This document shows positions 37,929 through 46,605 of a stretch of DNA of 64,000 nucleotides, in pieces. Under the pieces are notes generated by a model. It made no database searches. It saw only the letters and a list, made by a program, of their open reading frames with translations, and was not told where the DNA came from. Origin of the DNA: Candidatus Nitrotoga sp. M5 (GTDB taxonomy: Bacteria > Pseudomonadota > Gammaproteobacteria > Burkholderiales > Gallionellaceae); NCBI RefSeq assembly GCF_927904885.1, contig NZ_CAKMNW010000007.1:32454-96453 (forward strand). The letters are read 5' to 3'. The stretch's first letter is position 1; each line of letters opens with the position of its first letter. Position numbers and translations under genes: made by a program.

Positions 37929-38108
37929 AAAGGAAATCGGCTGCAAATTTAGCTGAACGGTGACTATTTCGCCGCATTTTTTGTGGTAACAGAAAAACTA
38001 TTTCACTGCAAAACTGTCAAGTGGGAGAAGCAGGCATTACGCCGCAAGGTGAACGCAGCAAAATCACTCCTCGCTCAGCGAAATCTTCGCTGTAATTGCT
38101 TAAGTCCG
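37929..38108 (+). repeat. MITE-like repeat, family 2, copy A
   Basis: A 180-bp element. Left end AAAGGAAATCGGCTGCAAAT followed by TTAGCTGAACGG; the right end reverse-complements to GGACTTAAGCAATTACAGCG then ATTTCGCTGAGCG. Both ends recur in reverse at 52501-52677, and the two ends of one element resemble each other (AAATTTAGCTGAGCG core), so it has terminal inverted repeats of about 35 bp. Non-coding. It sits upstream of dac. Confidence 0.75.
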
Positions 38109-38191
38109 ACAGTCTACTAAGCAATAAAACTCTCCCATAGCCCAACCAATCCCACACGTTTATAATTACGGATTTGATTGTCGGCCTCAAT

Positions 38192-39331
38192 ATGAAATTT
38201 ACGCTATCGTTTCTCATAGCTCTGTTAATTCCATCGTTTGCTCAGGCACAGTTAGCTAATATGCCTTCTGCTCCGGTGCTGGCAGCAAAATCCTATCTGC
38301 TATATGACGTTACCAGCAATCAAATTCTGGTAGACCAAAACGGTAATGACCGTAATGAACCTGCATCCCTTACCAAGCTGATGACGGCTTACATGACTTT
38401 CAACTCCCTCAAACTGAACAAGCTTACACTGAGCCAGACAGTCTACCCTTCAACAGAAGCGTTGCTCTCCCAAGGCACGGAACCACGCATGTTTCTCGAC
38501 GAAAAAAAACCAGTGTCGATTTCAGATTTACTGCGTGGCCTCATCGTACAGTCTGCTAACGATGCAGCGCGCGTGTTGGCAATCACCATAGCTGGCAGCG
38601 AGGAAAATTTCGCCAAACGGATGAACCAGGAAGCACAGCGGTTGGGCATGGGCAACACGCATTACATCAACTCCACCGGAACGCCACATCCGCAGCACTA
38701 TTCCAGTGCCTACGATACAGCGCTACTCGCCGCTGCCATAGTGCGCGATTTTCCCGAGCACTATAAGCTTTATAGCTTGCGCGAATTTCAGTACAACGAT
38801 ATCAAGCAATCAAACCGTAACCGTTTATTGTGGATGGATCCCTATGTGGATGGGATAAAAACGGGACATACAGAAAGTACAGGGTTCTGCTTAGTTGCTT
38901 CGGCCAAACGCAACCAACGGCGACTTATATCAGTGGTACTAGGCGCATCCTCCGAAAACTCGCGCGCTATCGAAAGCCAGAAGCTGTTAAATTACGGCTT
39001 CAAAAATTTTGAGAGCGTACGCCTGTATCAAAAGAACGCACCGGTAGCCAGCTTACGTCTGTGGAAAGGTACGGAGAGCACGGTTAAAATCGGTTTCCGC
39101 AGCGACCTGTTCCTGTCCATTCCTACGGGACAAATGACACAGTTGAAAGCAACCATGGAAACTCAACAGCCTCTTATTGCACCAATTGCGGGCGGACAAC
39201 AAGTTGGCATATTGAAAATAACCCTTGGCGGCGAACCCTATGCCGAGTACAAGCTGGTAGCGCTGGAACCTATGCCACGAGCCAATGTATTTTCACGCGG
39301 GTGGGACAGCATCCGTTTACTTTTCAAATAA
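38192..39331 (+). CDS. D-alanyl-D-alanine carboxypeptidase (DacA/DacC type PBP)
   Basis: Low-molecular-mass penicillin-binding protein that trims pentapeptides in peptidoglycan. About 379 residues with a signal peptide (FLIALLIPSFAQAQ). Active-site motifs: SLTK (Ser59, Lys62), SAN (124-126) and KTG (226-228). The C-terminal part (LSIPTGQMTQLKATM onward) is the PBP5-like beta domain, ending in an amphipathic tail (RGWDSIRLLFK) that may anchor it to the membrane. Start at ATG 38192 gives the proper signal peptide; an ATG at 38174 would add six residues. 23 bp before dat. Confidence 0.94.
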   Translation: MKFTLSFLIALLIPSFAQAQLANMPSAPVLAAKSYLLYDVTSNQILVDQNGNDRNEPASLTKLMTAYMTFNSLKLNKLTLSQTVYPSTEALLSQGTEPRMFLDEKKPVSISDLLRGLIVQSANDAARVLAITIAGSEENFAKRMNQEAQRLGMGNTHYINSTGTPHPQHYSSAYDTALLAAAIVRDFPEHYKLYSLREFQYNDIKQSNRNRLLWMDPYVDGIKTGHTESTGFCLVASAKRNQRRLISVVLGASSENSRAIESQKLLNYGFKNFESVRLYQKNAPVASLRLWKGTESTVKIGFRSDLFLSIPTGQMTQLKATMETQQPLIAPIAGGQQVGILKITLGGEPYAEYKLVALEPMPRANVFSRGWDSIRLLFK

Positions 39332-39354
39332 AGATTTCTTTAAGGATCGTTAAA

Positions 39355-40212
39355 ATGACAGTCTATTTGAACGGGCAATTCATGCCCATTGAAGAAGCCA
39401 GCATTCCTGTGCTGGACCGTGGCTTCATTTTCGGCGATGGCGTGTATGAAGTTATCCCTGTGTATTCGCACGTTGCTTTCCGACTGGCTGAACATCTCAA
39501 ACGTCTGCAATTCAGCTTGGACGGCATACGCCTGACAAACCCGCACAGTGACCGTGAATGGACTAAGCTCATCACGGATCTGATCAAGCGCAACACAGCA
39601 GAAGATCAATATTTATATCTGCATATCACGCGCGGAGTGGCCAAACGCGACCACGCTTTCCCTAACCCTGCGGTTCAGCCGACCGTATTTATGATGAGTA
39701 ACCCGCTTCTCACACCACCTGCCGCGTTATTAGCTAGCGGCGTGGGAGCCATCAGTGCGCCGGATAACCGCTGGCTACGTTGCGACATCAAGGCCATCTC
39801 ACTTTTACCTAACGTGCTGTTACGCCAAATGTCGATCGACGCTGGCTGTGTCGAAACGATTTTGATCCGTGATCACAGTTTTTTAACCGAAGGTGCAGCC
39901 AGCAACATTTTTATAGTAAAAAATGGTGTCCTTCTCGCGCCACCTAAAGATAACCTTATGCTGCCTGGAGTCACCTACGACGTATTGCTGGAAATCGCCG
40001 CTGCCAACAGCATCCCATTTGAAGTTCGCAAGATTGCCAAGGAGGAAATATTCAACGCCGACGAGCTATTACTCACCTCCTCTACCAAGGAAGTGCTTGC
40101 CGTCACCACATTGGATAATAAACCGGTAGGCAATGGTAAACCAGGGGTGATGTTCGCCAAACTACATAAACATTATCAGGACTTTAAGCGCGACGTGATG
40201 CGAAAAACGTAA
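39355..40212 (+). CDS. D-amino acid aminotransferase (class IV)
   Basis: Fold type IV PLP enzyme of 285 residues. VYLNGQFMPIEEASIPVLDR and GFIFGDGVYEVIPVY open the protein as in D-alanine transaminases; CDIKAISLLPNVLLRQ holds the PLP lysine; EGAASNIFIVKNG and LLTSSTKEVLAV bind cofactor. Located between dac and ybeD/lipB, the usual betaproteobacterial order; in this context it makes D-amino acids for wall synthesis or supplies keto acids. Start at ATG 39355 after TAAGGA; a frame opening at 39301 overlaps dac and is not conserved. Confidence 0.93.
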   Translation: MTVYLNGQFMPIEEASIPVLDRGFIFGDGVYEVIPVYSHVAFRLAEHLKRLQFSLDGIRLTNPHSDREWTKLITDLIKRNTAEDQYLYLHITRGVAKRDHAFPNPAVQPTVFMMSNPLLTPPAALLASGVGAISAPDNRWLRCDIKAISLLPNVLLRQMSIDAGCVETILIRDHSFLTEGAASNIFIVKNGVLLAPPKDNLMLPGVTYDVLLEIAAANSIPFEVRKIAKEEIFNADELLLTSSTKEVLAVTTLDNKPVGNGKPGVMFAKLHKHYQDFKRDVMRKT

Positions 40213-40362
40213 AGGCACCCGCAAGAAATTTTGGTATTCTCGTTCAATCAGCCAGCAATTTTGCAGATCTCGGGATTAGCAAATTTTATATAAAGAGCAT
40301 ACCTAAAAATCTAACATATCCCTTTATTATCTTATAATAATCATTAACTTATTAAGTCCTAC

Positions 40363-40629
40363 ATGACGCATACTGACAGTCTTATCGAATATCCATGCGA
40401 CTTCCCCATCAAAGTGCTGGGGCTAGCGCATCAGGGCTTCGCACAAACAGTGGCGGAGGTGATAGTACGTTACGACCACAACTTTAACGCCGCCACTATT
40501 GAAATGCGCCCCAGTAGTGGCGCACGCTATATCGGACTGACTTGCACCGTACGCGCCACTTCACGCGAACAACTCGATGCGCTGTACCAAGAATTGTGCA
40601 ACCACCCACAAGTAACGATGGTGCTTTAG
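40363..40629 (+). CDS. DUF493 family protein (YbeD)
   Basis: An 88-residue YbeD/DUF493 protein with an ACT-like ferredoxin fold. Signature IEYPCDFPIKVLGLAHQGF near the start and SSGARYIGLTCTVRATSREQ in the middle. Almost always found before lipB in proteobacteria; a regulatory link to lipoate synthesis is suspected from that context. 4 bp separate it from lipB. The gap 40213-40362 contains a partial family-1 repeat end (GCATACCTAAAAATC). Confidence 0.93.
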   Translation: MTHTDSLIEYPCDFPIKVLGLAHQGFAQTVAEVIVRYDHNFNAATIEMRPSSGARYIGLTCTVRATSREQLDALYQELCNHPQVTMVL

Positions 40630-40633
40630 TGAA

Positions 40634-41263
40634 ATGACACCATTGATTAAACATCTAGGACTAGTCGAATACCAGCAAACCTGGCAAGCAATGAAACAGT
40701 TCACCAGTGAACGTAACGCCAACACGCGAGACGAAATCTGGCTATTAAATCATTTTCCAGTCTATACCCAAGGCTTGGCAGGAAAGCCAGAACACCTGCT
40801 GCATGCCAGCGACATACCAGTGGTCAAGATCGACCGCGGCGGCCAAATCACCTATCATGGCCCCGGTCAAATCGTCGCCTATCTTATGCTGGATTTACGC
40901 CGTTGGAAGATTAACGTTCGTGGGTTAGTACGGCTAATGGAACAAGCTGTGATAAATTTACTTACACCATTCGGCGTAATAGCACAGGGACGGGATGAAG
41001 CACCGGGCGTGTATGTTGATGACGCAAAGATTGCCGCACTCGGCTTAAAAATCTGCAATGGATGCTGTTATCATGGGTTGGCGTTCAACGTAGATATGGA
41101 CCTTGCCCCGTTCGATTACATTAACCCATGTGGCTTTGCCGGACTGCGTGTTATCCAAGCTAAAGACTTAGGTATCTGCGTTCCACAGCCCAAATTGGAG
41201 CAGCAACTTGCACAGAATTTGATCGAATTATTGCAGCAACATAAATCAGAGAAATCCGCTTGA
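40634..41263 (+). CDS. lipB: Octanoyltransferase LipB
   Basis: Transfers octanoyl from acyl carrier protein to lipoyl-dependent enzymes. 209 residues. RGGQITYHGPGQIVAY is the family signature; catalytic Lys132 lies in DDAKIAALG and the acyl-bearing Cys166 in NPCGFAGL. Downstream lipA completes the pathway. Start at ATG 40634 overlaps nothing and gives the standard N terminus. Confidence 0.96.
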   Translation: MTPLIKHLGLVEYQQTWQAMKQFTSERNANTRDEIWLLNHFPVYTQGLAGKPEHLLHASDIPVVKIDRGGQITYHGPGQIVAYLMLDLRRWKINVRGLVRLMEQAVINLLTPFGVIAQGRDEAPGVYVDDAKIAALGLKICNGCCYHGLAFNVDMDLAPFDYINPCGFAGLRVIQAKDLGICVPQPKLEQQLAQNLIELLQQHKSEKSA

Positions 41264-41397
41264 TAGATCACATTAGCAGAAGCAGGCACCTGCCAACTTG
41301 TAACATTTCTCACAAGACACGCACTTACATCAAAATGAACAATGGTTTATGTAAGAGCACGCTTTACACGCAAACCAGCTAGAAAGAAAAATCCATT

Positions 41398-42336
41398 ATG
41401 ACTATTATAGAAAAGCAAACTGGCGCAGCTAAAACAACACGTAACCCAATCAAAATTGTTCAGCTAGAGCAACGACTACGCAAACCAGAATGGATACGCG
41501 TTAAATCTAGCAGTGGACAGGGTTACCACGACGTCAAGCGCCTGCTGCGCGAACACAAATTGCACACGGTATGCGAAGAAGCCTCTTGCCCCAACATTGG
41601 CGAATGCTTCAGCAAGGGTACGGCCACTTTCATGATTTTAGGCGACCTCTGCACTCGACGCTGCCCCTTCTGCGACGTAGGACATGGCAAACCGCTGGCG
41701 CCAGATGTGAACGAACCGGCACACCTGGCTCAATCCATTGAGATACTCAAGCTTAAGTATGTAGTGATTACGAGCGTGGATCGCGATGATCTGCGGGATG
41801 GTGGCGCACAACATTTTGTCGATTGCCTGACTGCCATTCGTGCCGCTTCACCCCATACCAAACTGGAAACACTGGTCCCGGATTTTCGTGGCCGCCTGGA
41901 AACTGCATTAGACATTCTGGCCAATAGCCTGCCTGACGTTCTTAACCACAATATGGAAACTGTGCCGCGCCTCTATAAACTGGCACGTCCTGGTGCGGAC
42001 TACGCTCATTCGCTGAAATTGTTAAAAGATTTCAAATCACGCTTTCCACATGTAAAAACCAAGTCCGGCCTGATGCTGGGACTGGGTGAGACTGACGAAG
42101 AGGTGCTAGAGGTCATGAGAGAGATGCGTGAACACGATGTAGAAATGCTCACGCTGGGGCAATATTTGCAACCCTCCAACAGTCATCTGCCGGTGTTACG
42201 ATATGTCCATCCTGATACCTTCAAAATGTTCGAGCAGGCCGCAATTGAAATGGGATTCTCTCATGCAGCCTGTGGCCCGATGGTGCGTAGCAGCTACCAT
42301 GCTGATGAGCAAGCGCATCAAGCTGGCGCTATATAA
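41398..42336 (+). CDS. lipA: Lipoyl synthase LipA
   Basis: Radical-SAM enzyme that inserts two sulfurs into octanoyl groups. 312 residues. Two 4Fe-4S sites: the auxiliary cluster in [12 protein letters not shown] (C-x4-C-x5-C) and the SAM cluster in [11 protein letters not shown] (C-x3-C-x2-C). [14 protein letters not shown] and [14 protein letters not shown] are family motifs, and the C-terminal [13 protein letters not shown] holds the conserved RSSYHA with the Ser that binds the auxiliary cluster. 134 bp after lipB; probably shares its promoter. Confidence 0.97.
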   Translation: MTIIEKQTGAAKTTRNPIKIVQLEQRLRKPEWIRVKSSSGQGYHDVKRLLREHKLHTVCEEASCPNIGECFSKGTATFMILGDLCTRRCPFCDVGHGKPLAPDVNEPAHLAQSIEILKLKYVVITSVDRDDLRDGGAQHFVDCLTAIRAASPHTKLETLVPDFRGRLETALDILANSLPDVLNHNMETVPRLYKLARPGADYAHSLKLLKDFKSRFPHVKTKSGLMLGLGETDEEVLEVMREMREHDVEMLTLGQYLQPSNSHLPVLRYVHPDTFKMFEQAAIEMGFSHAACGPMVRSSYHADEQAHQAGAI

Positions 42337-42563
42337 CCATAACATTCAAATAAAATTTAACAAGTAAATGCGACACGGCCTTAATTTAACGTAATAAAAA
42401 TGGAATAGTCTTGGGGTAGTTGGGGAGAAAGTAAATTACTTCTTTATATTGCATATTGATACCTTTGGTATTCTCGCCAGCAAAATTTCGAACTCCAAAT
42501 CGGAGACAAAATCCTACGCTTACCCAATCCGTACTTTGCGCATCTTAAGGACCGTGGCTAAAT

Positions 42564-42722
42564 TTATCTTGATAATTTATTGCGTTTTGCTGTCGCCTGA
42601 TAAATCAGTCGGTATTCGGTTGCGCGCAATTTGATTGCATAGCAATCCTGCATACAGTTGCCAACTATCTCGTACTGGAGTTTCGGTAATGAATATGCCA
42701 GTGCGACAGCTTCCACACGCAT
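42564..42722 (-). pseudogene. RelE/ParE-type toxin remnant
   Basis: The minus strand encodes 52 residues (from ATG 42722) including QDCYAIKLRATEYRLIYQ, which matches the RelE core motif (DCYKIKLRxxGYRLVYQV). After that the family pattern stops (ATAKRNKLSR, stop), so the last strand with the conserved Arg/Tyr is missing, and the N-terminal helices are short. No antitoxin gene is beside it. Read as a decayed toxin gene. The rest of 42337-42563 holds nothing recognised. Confidence 0.5.
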
Positions 42723-42753
42723 GTTGAGACGCCCTTTCTGCAATTGTTAATCA

Positions 42754-42825
42754 AGGGTACCTCTAAAAATTTATCATTCCCACGAGGGCAGGAATGACTC
42801 AAATTTAAATTTTTAGAGATCCCCT
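42754..42825. repeat. Short family-1 derived repeat with inner palindrome
   Basis: A 72-bp element whose ends (AGGGTACCTCTAAAAATTTA and, in reverse, AGGGGATCTCTAAAAATTTA) are the terminal repeats of MITE family 1. The interior is replaced by a small hairpin (CATTCCCACGAGGGCAGGAATG, in which CATTCC pairs with GGAATG). Probably an internally deleted copy. Confidence 0.65.
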
Positions 42826-42856
42826 TATTTCTGAAATCCTTCAAAAAATATTTTTT

Positions 42857-42873
42857 CTTAAGTAACCCTTAAG
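42857..42873. promoter_or_regulatory. PmrA/QseB-type response regulator box
   Basis: CTTAAG-TAACC-CTTAAG: two half sites separated by 5 bases, which fits the PmrA/QseB box (YTTAAK-N5-YTTAAK). The response regulator at 43257 is of the QseB/PmrA subfamily, so autoregulation of the operon is likely. It precedes a cytochrome b561 remnant, then the regulator genes. Confidence 0.65.
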
Positions 42874-42906
42874 CTTACTCTTTTACGCTACGCATCACTT
42901 AATGCA

Positions 42907-43178
42907 ATGCAGAAGGTTATGTCCTATGCCATGCCACTTGTGATATTGACCCACATAGCTGGGGGGTGGTGAGTCGCTTAATGCATCGCGAGAATCTGGT
43001 ACGCTCCATGGTCGCCAGTTTCAAAATCGCAGAACCGAAAGAAGGTATCCGTCGCTCATATCTCTGGCTAAGGATCATCATTCTGATGGGTATTACGACA
43101 TACTGGATTGATTACCCGGAAAGCGACCTGATGACAACAAGTAAAACTTGTGGCGCAAACTGGACATCACAATCATAA
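42907..43178 (+). pseudogene. Cytochrome b561 C-terminal remnant
   Basis: Frame one gives YAMPLVILTHIAGG and stops; after a shift at a run of six G (42961-42966) the sequence continues as VVSRLMHRENLVRSMVASFK and then GIRRSYLWLRIIILMG. This matches the C terminus of prokaryotic cytochrome b561 (HxxGVxxxSxxHRENLVRAMxTG...GIRRSHxWL, last membrane helix). The first three helices are missing. In betaproteobacteria such a cytochrome gene often lies in the same operon as QseBC-like genes, as it does here. Confidence 0.65.
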
Positions 43179-43256
43179 CTTAAATTAATTATTTGTTTTA
43201 ATACAATAATATTTAACGCAACAACATCAGTTCTGAGTTATTGTTACGGTATAAAT

Positions 43257-43937
43257 ATGCGCATATTAGTAGTCGAAGACGATGCCCTGTTAGGGGATGC
43301 GATTCAAGCTGGTTTGAGACAGTTTGGCTATGCCGTGGACTGGATGAAAGACGGAGTTTCGGCAGAGCTGGCGCTCACTACTGAGCCATACGCGGCAGTG
43401 GTACTGGATTTGGGACTACCTCGTCTTTCAGGACTGGAAGTGCTGCACCGTCTACGCAGCCGTAATCTACAAATAAATGCCCAGATACCCGTGTTGATCC
43501 TGACCGCGATGGATGCAGTGGATGACCGCATTAAAGGGCTGGATACCGGTGCTGATGACTATATGGTCAAGCCATTCGACATGGGGGAATTGGCGGCGCG
43601 CTTGCGTGCACTGGTTCGACGAGCCAGCGGAAAAACTGATCCGCTACTGCAAATTTCCGGAGTCAAACTTAATCCCGCTGCACACAGTGTTGTGTATCAG
43701 GATCAATCAGTTGAGCTTTCGGCCAAGGAATTCGCATTGCTGCATGCCCTGATGCTCAACTCGGGAAAAGTACTGTCGCGCGCTTGGCTTGAAGAACAAC
43801 TTTATGCTTGGGGCAATGAGGTCGAAAGTAACACGGTGGAAGTGCATATCCATCATCTGCGACGTAAGCTTTTTCCTGCACTGATTGAAACTATACGCGG
43901 TGTGGGCTATTTGATGCCGCGCGACAAGGTGGCCTGA
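43257..43937 (+). CDS. Response regulator, OmpR family (QseB/PmrA-like)
   Basis: A 226-residue DNA-binding regulator. Receiver domain with acidic pair at residues 8-9, phospho-acceptor Asp51 (VVLDLGLPRLSG), Thr in LILTAMD and Lys in YMVKPFD. Winged-helix domain from about residue 125 (VELSAKEFALLHALMLNSG, VEVHIHHLRRKL, TIRGVGYLM). It resembles QseB/PmrA. One base separates it from the kinase gene. The box at 42857-42873 is its likely target. Confidence 0.94.
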   Translation: MRILVVEDDALLGDAIQAGLRQFGYAVDWMKDGVSAELALTTEPYAAVVLDLGLPRLSGLEVLHRLRSRNLQINAQIPVLILTAMDAVDDRIKGLDTGADDYMVKPFDMGELAARLRALVRRASGKTDPLLQISGVKLNPAAHSVVYQDQSVELSAKEFALLHALMLNSGKVLSRAWLEEQLYAWGNEVESNTVEVHIHHLRRKLFPALIETIRGVGYLMPRDKVA

Positions 43938-43938
43938 A

Positions 43939-45270
43939 ATGTGGCGACGCGCATCACTTAAGCGACGACTGCTTGTATTGACGCTAACGACGATCACGTT
44001 AGTCTGGCTCGGTTCGGCTGCATTTACTTACCAAAATGCGCGCGAGGAATTCGACGAGGTGCTGGATGCGCATTTAGCGCAGGCGGCTGCGCTGCTGATT
44101 GTCCAATCTTCACATGAGCTGAATGAACTTGAAACAGGCCATGCACCGCTGCTGCACAAATATGCCCGGCAGGTCGCGTTTCAGGTATGGAATAAAGATA
44201 AGCAGCTCCGCCTGCATTCCGCCAATGCTCCGTCACACCCTCTGGCAAATGAGGAGCGAGGTTTTAGCGATCACACCTTCGACGGTCACCGCTGGCGCGT
44301 ATTCAGCGCCTGGAATGAATCCGCCGAATATTTGATCCAGGTGGCTGAACGTTCCGATGGCCGAGACGACTTGGCTCGCGGCATCGCTGGAAATATGCTT
44401 AAGCCTCTATTTATTTCTTTGCCGCTACTGGCACTTCTGCTATGGATCGCTGTTGCGCGCGGATTGCGCCCACTGGACAAGCTGACTTGCGAAGTGGAAC
44501 AGCGCGAACCAGACAACCTGGCGGCGCTGGATGCGTCATCCGCCCCACGTGAAGTGGTGCCACTGATCGAACGGCTTAACCGGCTGTTCGCCCGCATTGA
44601 AGCCTCCTTGCAAAAAGAACGGCGTTTTACTGCAGATGCCGCACATGAATTACGCACCCCGGTGGCCGCAATCAAGGCGCAAACACAAGTTGCCAGAGCA
44701 GCTTGCAGCGAAGCAGAACGCAACCATGCGCTCGACAACGCGATTCTCGGTTGTAATCGAGCTGCCCATCTGATTGAACAATTGCTGGCCCTCACACGCA
44801 TCGACGCTTTGGGTAATGACGTGACTGAAACCTGCCAAGTAAGAGTTGTTGCTGCTGAGGTCATCGCTGAAATCGCCCCGACTGCACTGAGTCAGCACGT
44901 ACATCTCGAATTGATAGAAGGTGCCGAAGTGGAAGTGCGTTGCAACCCAGTTTTACTACGAATCTTATTGCGCAATCTGATCGACAATGCCGTGCGCCAC
45001 ACACAGCCGGGAACATCGGTTTGGGTAAGCATTACCCGTCAGCAAGGGCTGGCTTGTCTGTCGGTGAATGATAATGGGCCTGGCATCCCAGCAACGGAAT
45101 TAACAAAAGTTTTGGAAAGATTCTATCGCCCCCTTGGCACAAGCGCGAGCGGTAGTGGTTTGGGGTTACCTATTGTCCATCGTATCGCAGAAGTTCATGG
45201 TGCCACTCTGCAAATCGCGCCTCATGATGAAGGCAATGGATTGAGTGTAAAGGTAATTTTTAAATCATGA
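43939..45270 (+). CDS. Sensor histidine kinase (QseC-like)
   Basis: A 443-residue membrane kinase partnering the regulator. Two membrane segments (about residues 13-33 and 152-172) flank a periplasmic sensor domain that begins with the QseC-like AREEFDEVLDAHLAQAAALL. Then HAMP, HisKA with the phospho-His near residue 236 in FTADAAHELRTPVAAIK, and HATPase with NLIDNAVRHT, NDNGPGIP and GSGLGLPIV. Signal unknown; in QseC it is iron or hormones and in PmrB metals, and the adjacent efflux operon suggests a metal (inference). Confidence 0.93.
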   Translation: MWRRASLKRRLLVLTLTTITLVWLGSAAFTYQNAREEFDEVLDAHLAQAAALLIVQSSHELNELETGHAPLLHKYARQVAFQVWNKDKQLRLHSANAPSHPLANEERGFSDHTFDGHRWRVFSAWNESAEYLIQVAERSDGRDDLARGIAGNMLKPLFISLPLLALLLWIAVARGLRPLDKLTCEVEQREPDNLAALDASSAPREVVPLIERLNRLFARIEASLQKERRFTADAAHELRTPVAAIKAQTQVARAACSEAERNHALDNAILGCNRAAHLIEQLLALTRIDALGNDVTETCQVRVVAAEVIAEIAPTALSQHVHLELIEGAEVEVRCNPVLLRILLRNLIDNAVRHTQPGTSVWVSITRQQGLACLSVNDNGPGIPATELTKVLERFYRPLGTSASGSGLGLPIVHRIAEVHGATLQIAPHDEGNGLSVKVIFKS

Positions 45271-45480
45271 TACTGAACTGAAATAACTTGAAAATAAATA
45301 ATTTTAAAATTGCACTTAATTTCTGACAAGCCATATTCGCGATTCTTGGCGTGGCTACGCAAATTGCGATTTTTAGCATTAACAGAACAACTTGTGGATT
45401 TAGCACGATTCTTTTCCCACGGCTTAACGAGCGCAGTAGCCATATTTGCTATGTCGACAGGCAATAATATAAGGTTGATT

Positions 45481-46605
45481 ATGAATAAGAAAAATCTACG
45501 TTTCCATTTGTGTGCTTGCGTCATAACGATGGCATACGCATTAACGGCTACTGCTCAAGCGACCAATCGGTCGGTCCAATTTATTGTTCCAAATAATCAG
45601 ATTCAGATATTGGGTATTAAGACCGTGGCATTACAGAGCCAAATCGACTTGATAAAAGCGCGATTTCCTGCGGAGGTGGTCGCCTCCACAACAGCGAGAC
45701 AAGTTGTCAGCTCGTCGGTGGCCGGTTTAGTGGCGCAATTACTGGTTCAGCAAAATCAGGCAGTGCAACCGGGCACACCGCTGGTACGCATCGCCAGCTC
45801 AGAACTTGGCCAGTTACAGTTGCAGTTGCTGCAAGCCACTGCCCGCACCAAACTTGCAAGACAATCGGCACTGCGTGAACAAGCTTTGTTCGATGAAGGC
45901 ATCACTCCGAAGCGCCGGACGCAAGAGGCTCAATCAATTTTGATGGAAGCTGAAGCCGCACTCCACCAAGCCAAGGCGGCGCTTCGTTTAAGCGGCATGT
46001 CGGCCGCTACAATCCAGCGTATTGCTGATTCTGGCAAACCACAAGATAGCATTACACTGACAGCGACGCAGGTTGGAATCGTGACCAGTATTGAGGTCAA
46101 ACCTGGTCAACGGATCGAGCCTACAACTTCATTATTACAGATATCACAAACCGATTCACTCAGGCTCAACATTCAACTTCCGATGTCGGACAATACAAAT
46201 TGGCCAGCTGGAACAAAAGTCAAAGTGATCGGCCGGGATGTTGCAGCACGAATTTTGAGTGTCAGTCCGATCGTTTCTTCCAGTAGTCAGATTGTGCAGT
46301 TGCGTGCAGAAGTCGAAGGCAATACTAGCCAGATTCGAGCTGGAGAATTTGTGACGGTTGAATTGCCTCTGACGGCCACGCCAGGCAGTTGGGATGTGCC
46401 GCTTTCTGCTGTAGCCCACGACGGCAACCATGCATTTGTGTTCGTCCGTACTTCACAGGGCTTTGAAGCCAGACCTGTGAAGGTGGTGGTGAGCGCTGGG
46501 CAGCTGGTGCGCGTGCAAGGCGCACTTGAGGTTAACGAACAGATCGCGATCAGCGGCGTGGTTGTACTCAAGGGTGCATGGCTTAATGCGATGGAGAGCA
46601 AATAA
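45481..46605 (+). CDS. HME-RND efflux periplasmic adaptor (CzcB/CusB type)
   Basis: Membrane-fusion protein of a tripartite metal efflux pump, about 374 residues. A signal peptide ends at TATAQA (about residue 27). Barrel-sandwich and hairpin follow: VSSSVAGLVAQLLVQQNQAVQPG, LGQLQLQLLQATARTKLA; then TATQVGIVTSIEVKPGQRI and DVPLSAVAHDGNHAFVFVRT. I start at ATG 45481 as it gives the signal peptide; the frame is open to 45310 but without a sensible N terminus. Its stop overlaps the RND gene start. Confidence 0.9.
   Translation: MNKKNLRFHLCACVITMAYALTATAQATNRSVQFIVPNNQIQILGIKTVALQSQIDLIKARFPAEVVASTTARQVVSSSVAGLVAQLLVQQNQAVQPGTPLVRIASSELGQLQLQLLQATARTKLARQSALREQALFDEGITPKRRTQEAQSILMEAEAALHQAKAALRLSGMSAATIQRIADSGKPQDSITLTATQVGIVTSIEVKPGQRIEPTTSLLQISQTDSLRLNIQLPMSDNTNWPAGTKVKVIGRDVAARILSVSPIVSSSSQIVQLRAEVEGNTSQIRAGEFVTVELPLTATPGSWDVPLSAVAHDGNHAFVFVRTSQGFEARPVKVVVSAGQLVRVQGALEVNEQIAISGVVVLKGAWLNAMESK

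Noticed and set aside
42449..42634. 61-codon plus-strand frame before the QseBC region
   Set aside because: It overlaps the RelE-like remnant on the other strand, which has real family motifs.
45310..45480. Longer N terminus for the efflux adaptor
   Set aside because: It would place about 57 basic and unconserved residues before a good signal peptide that starts at 45481.
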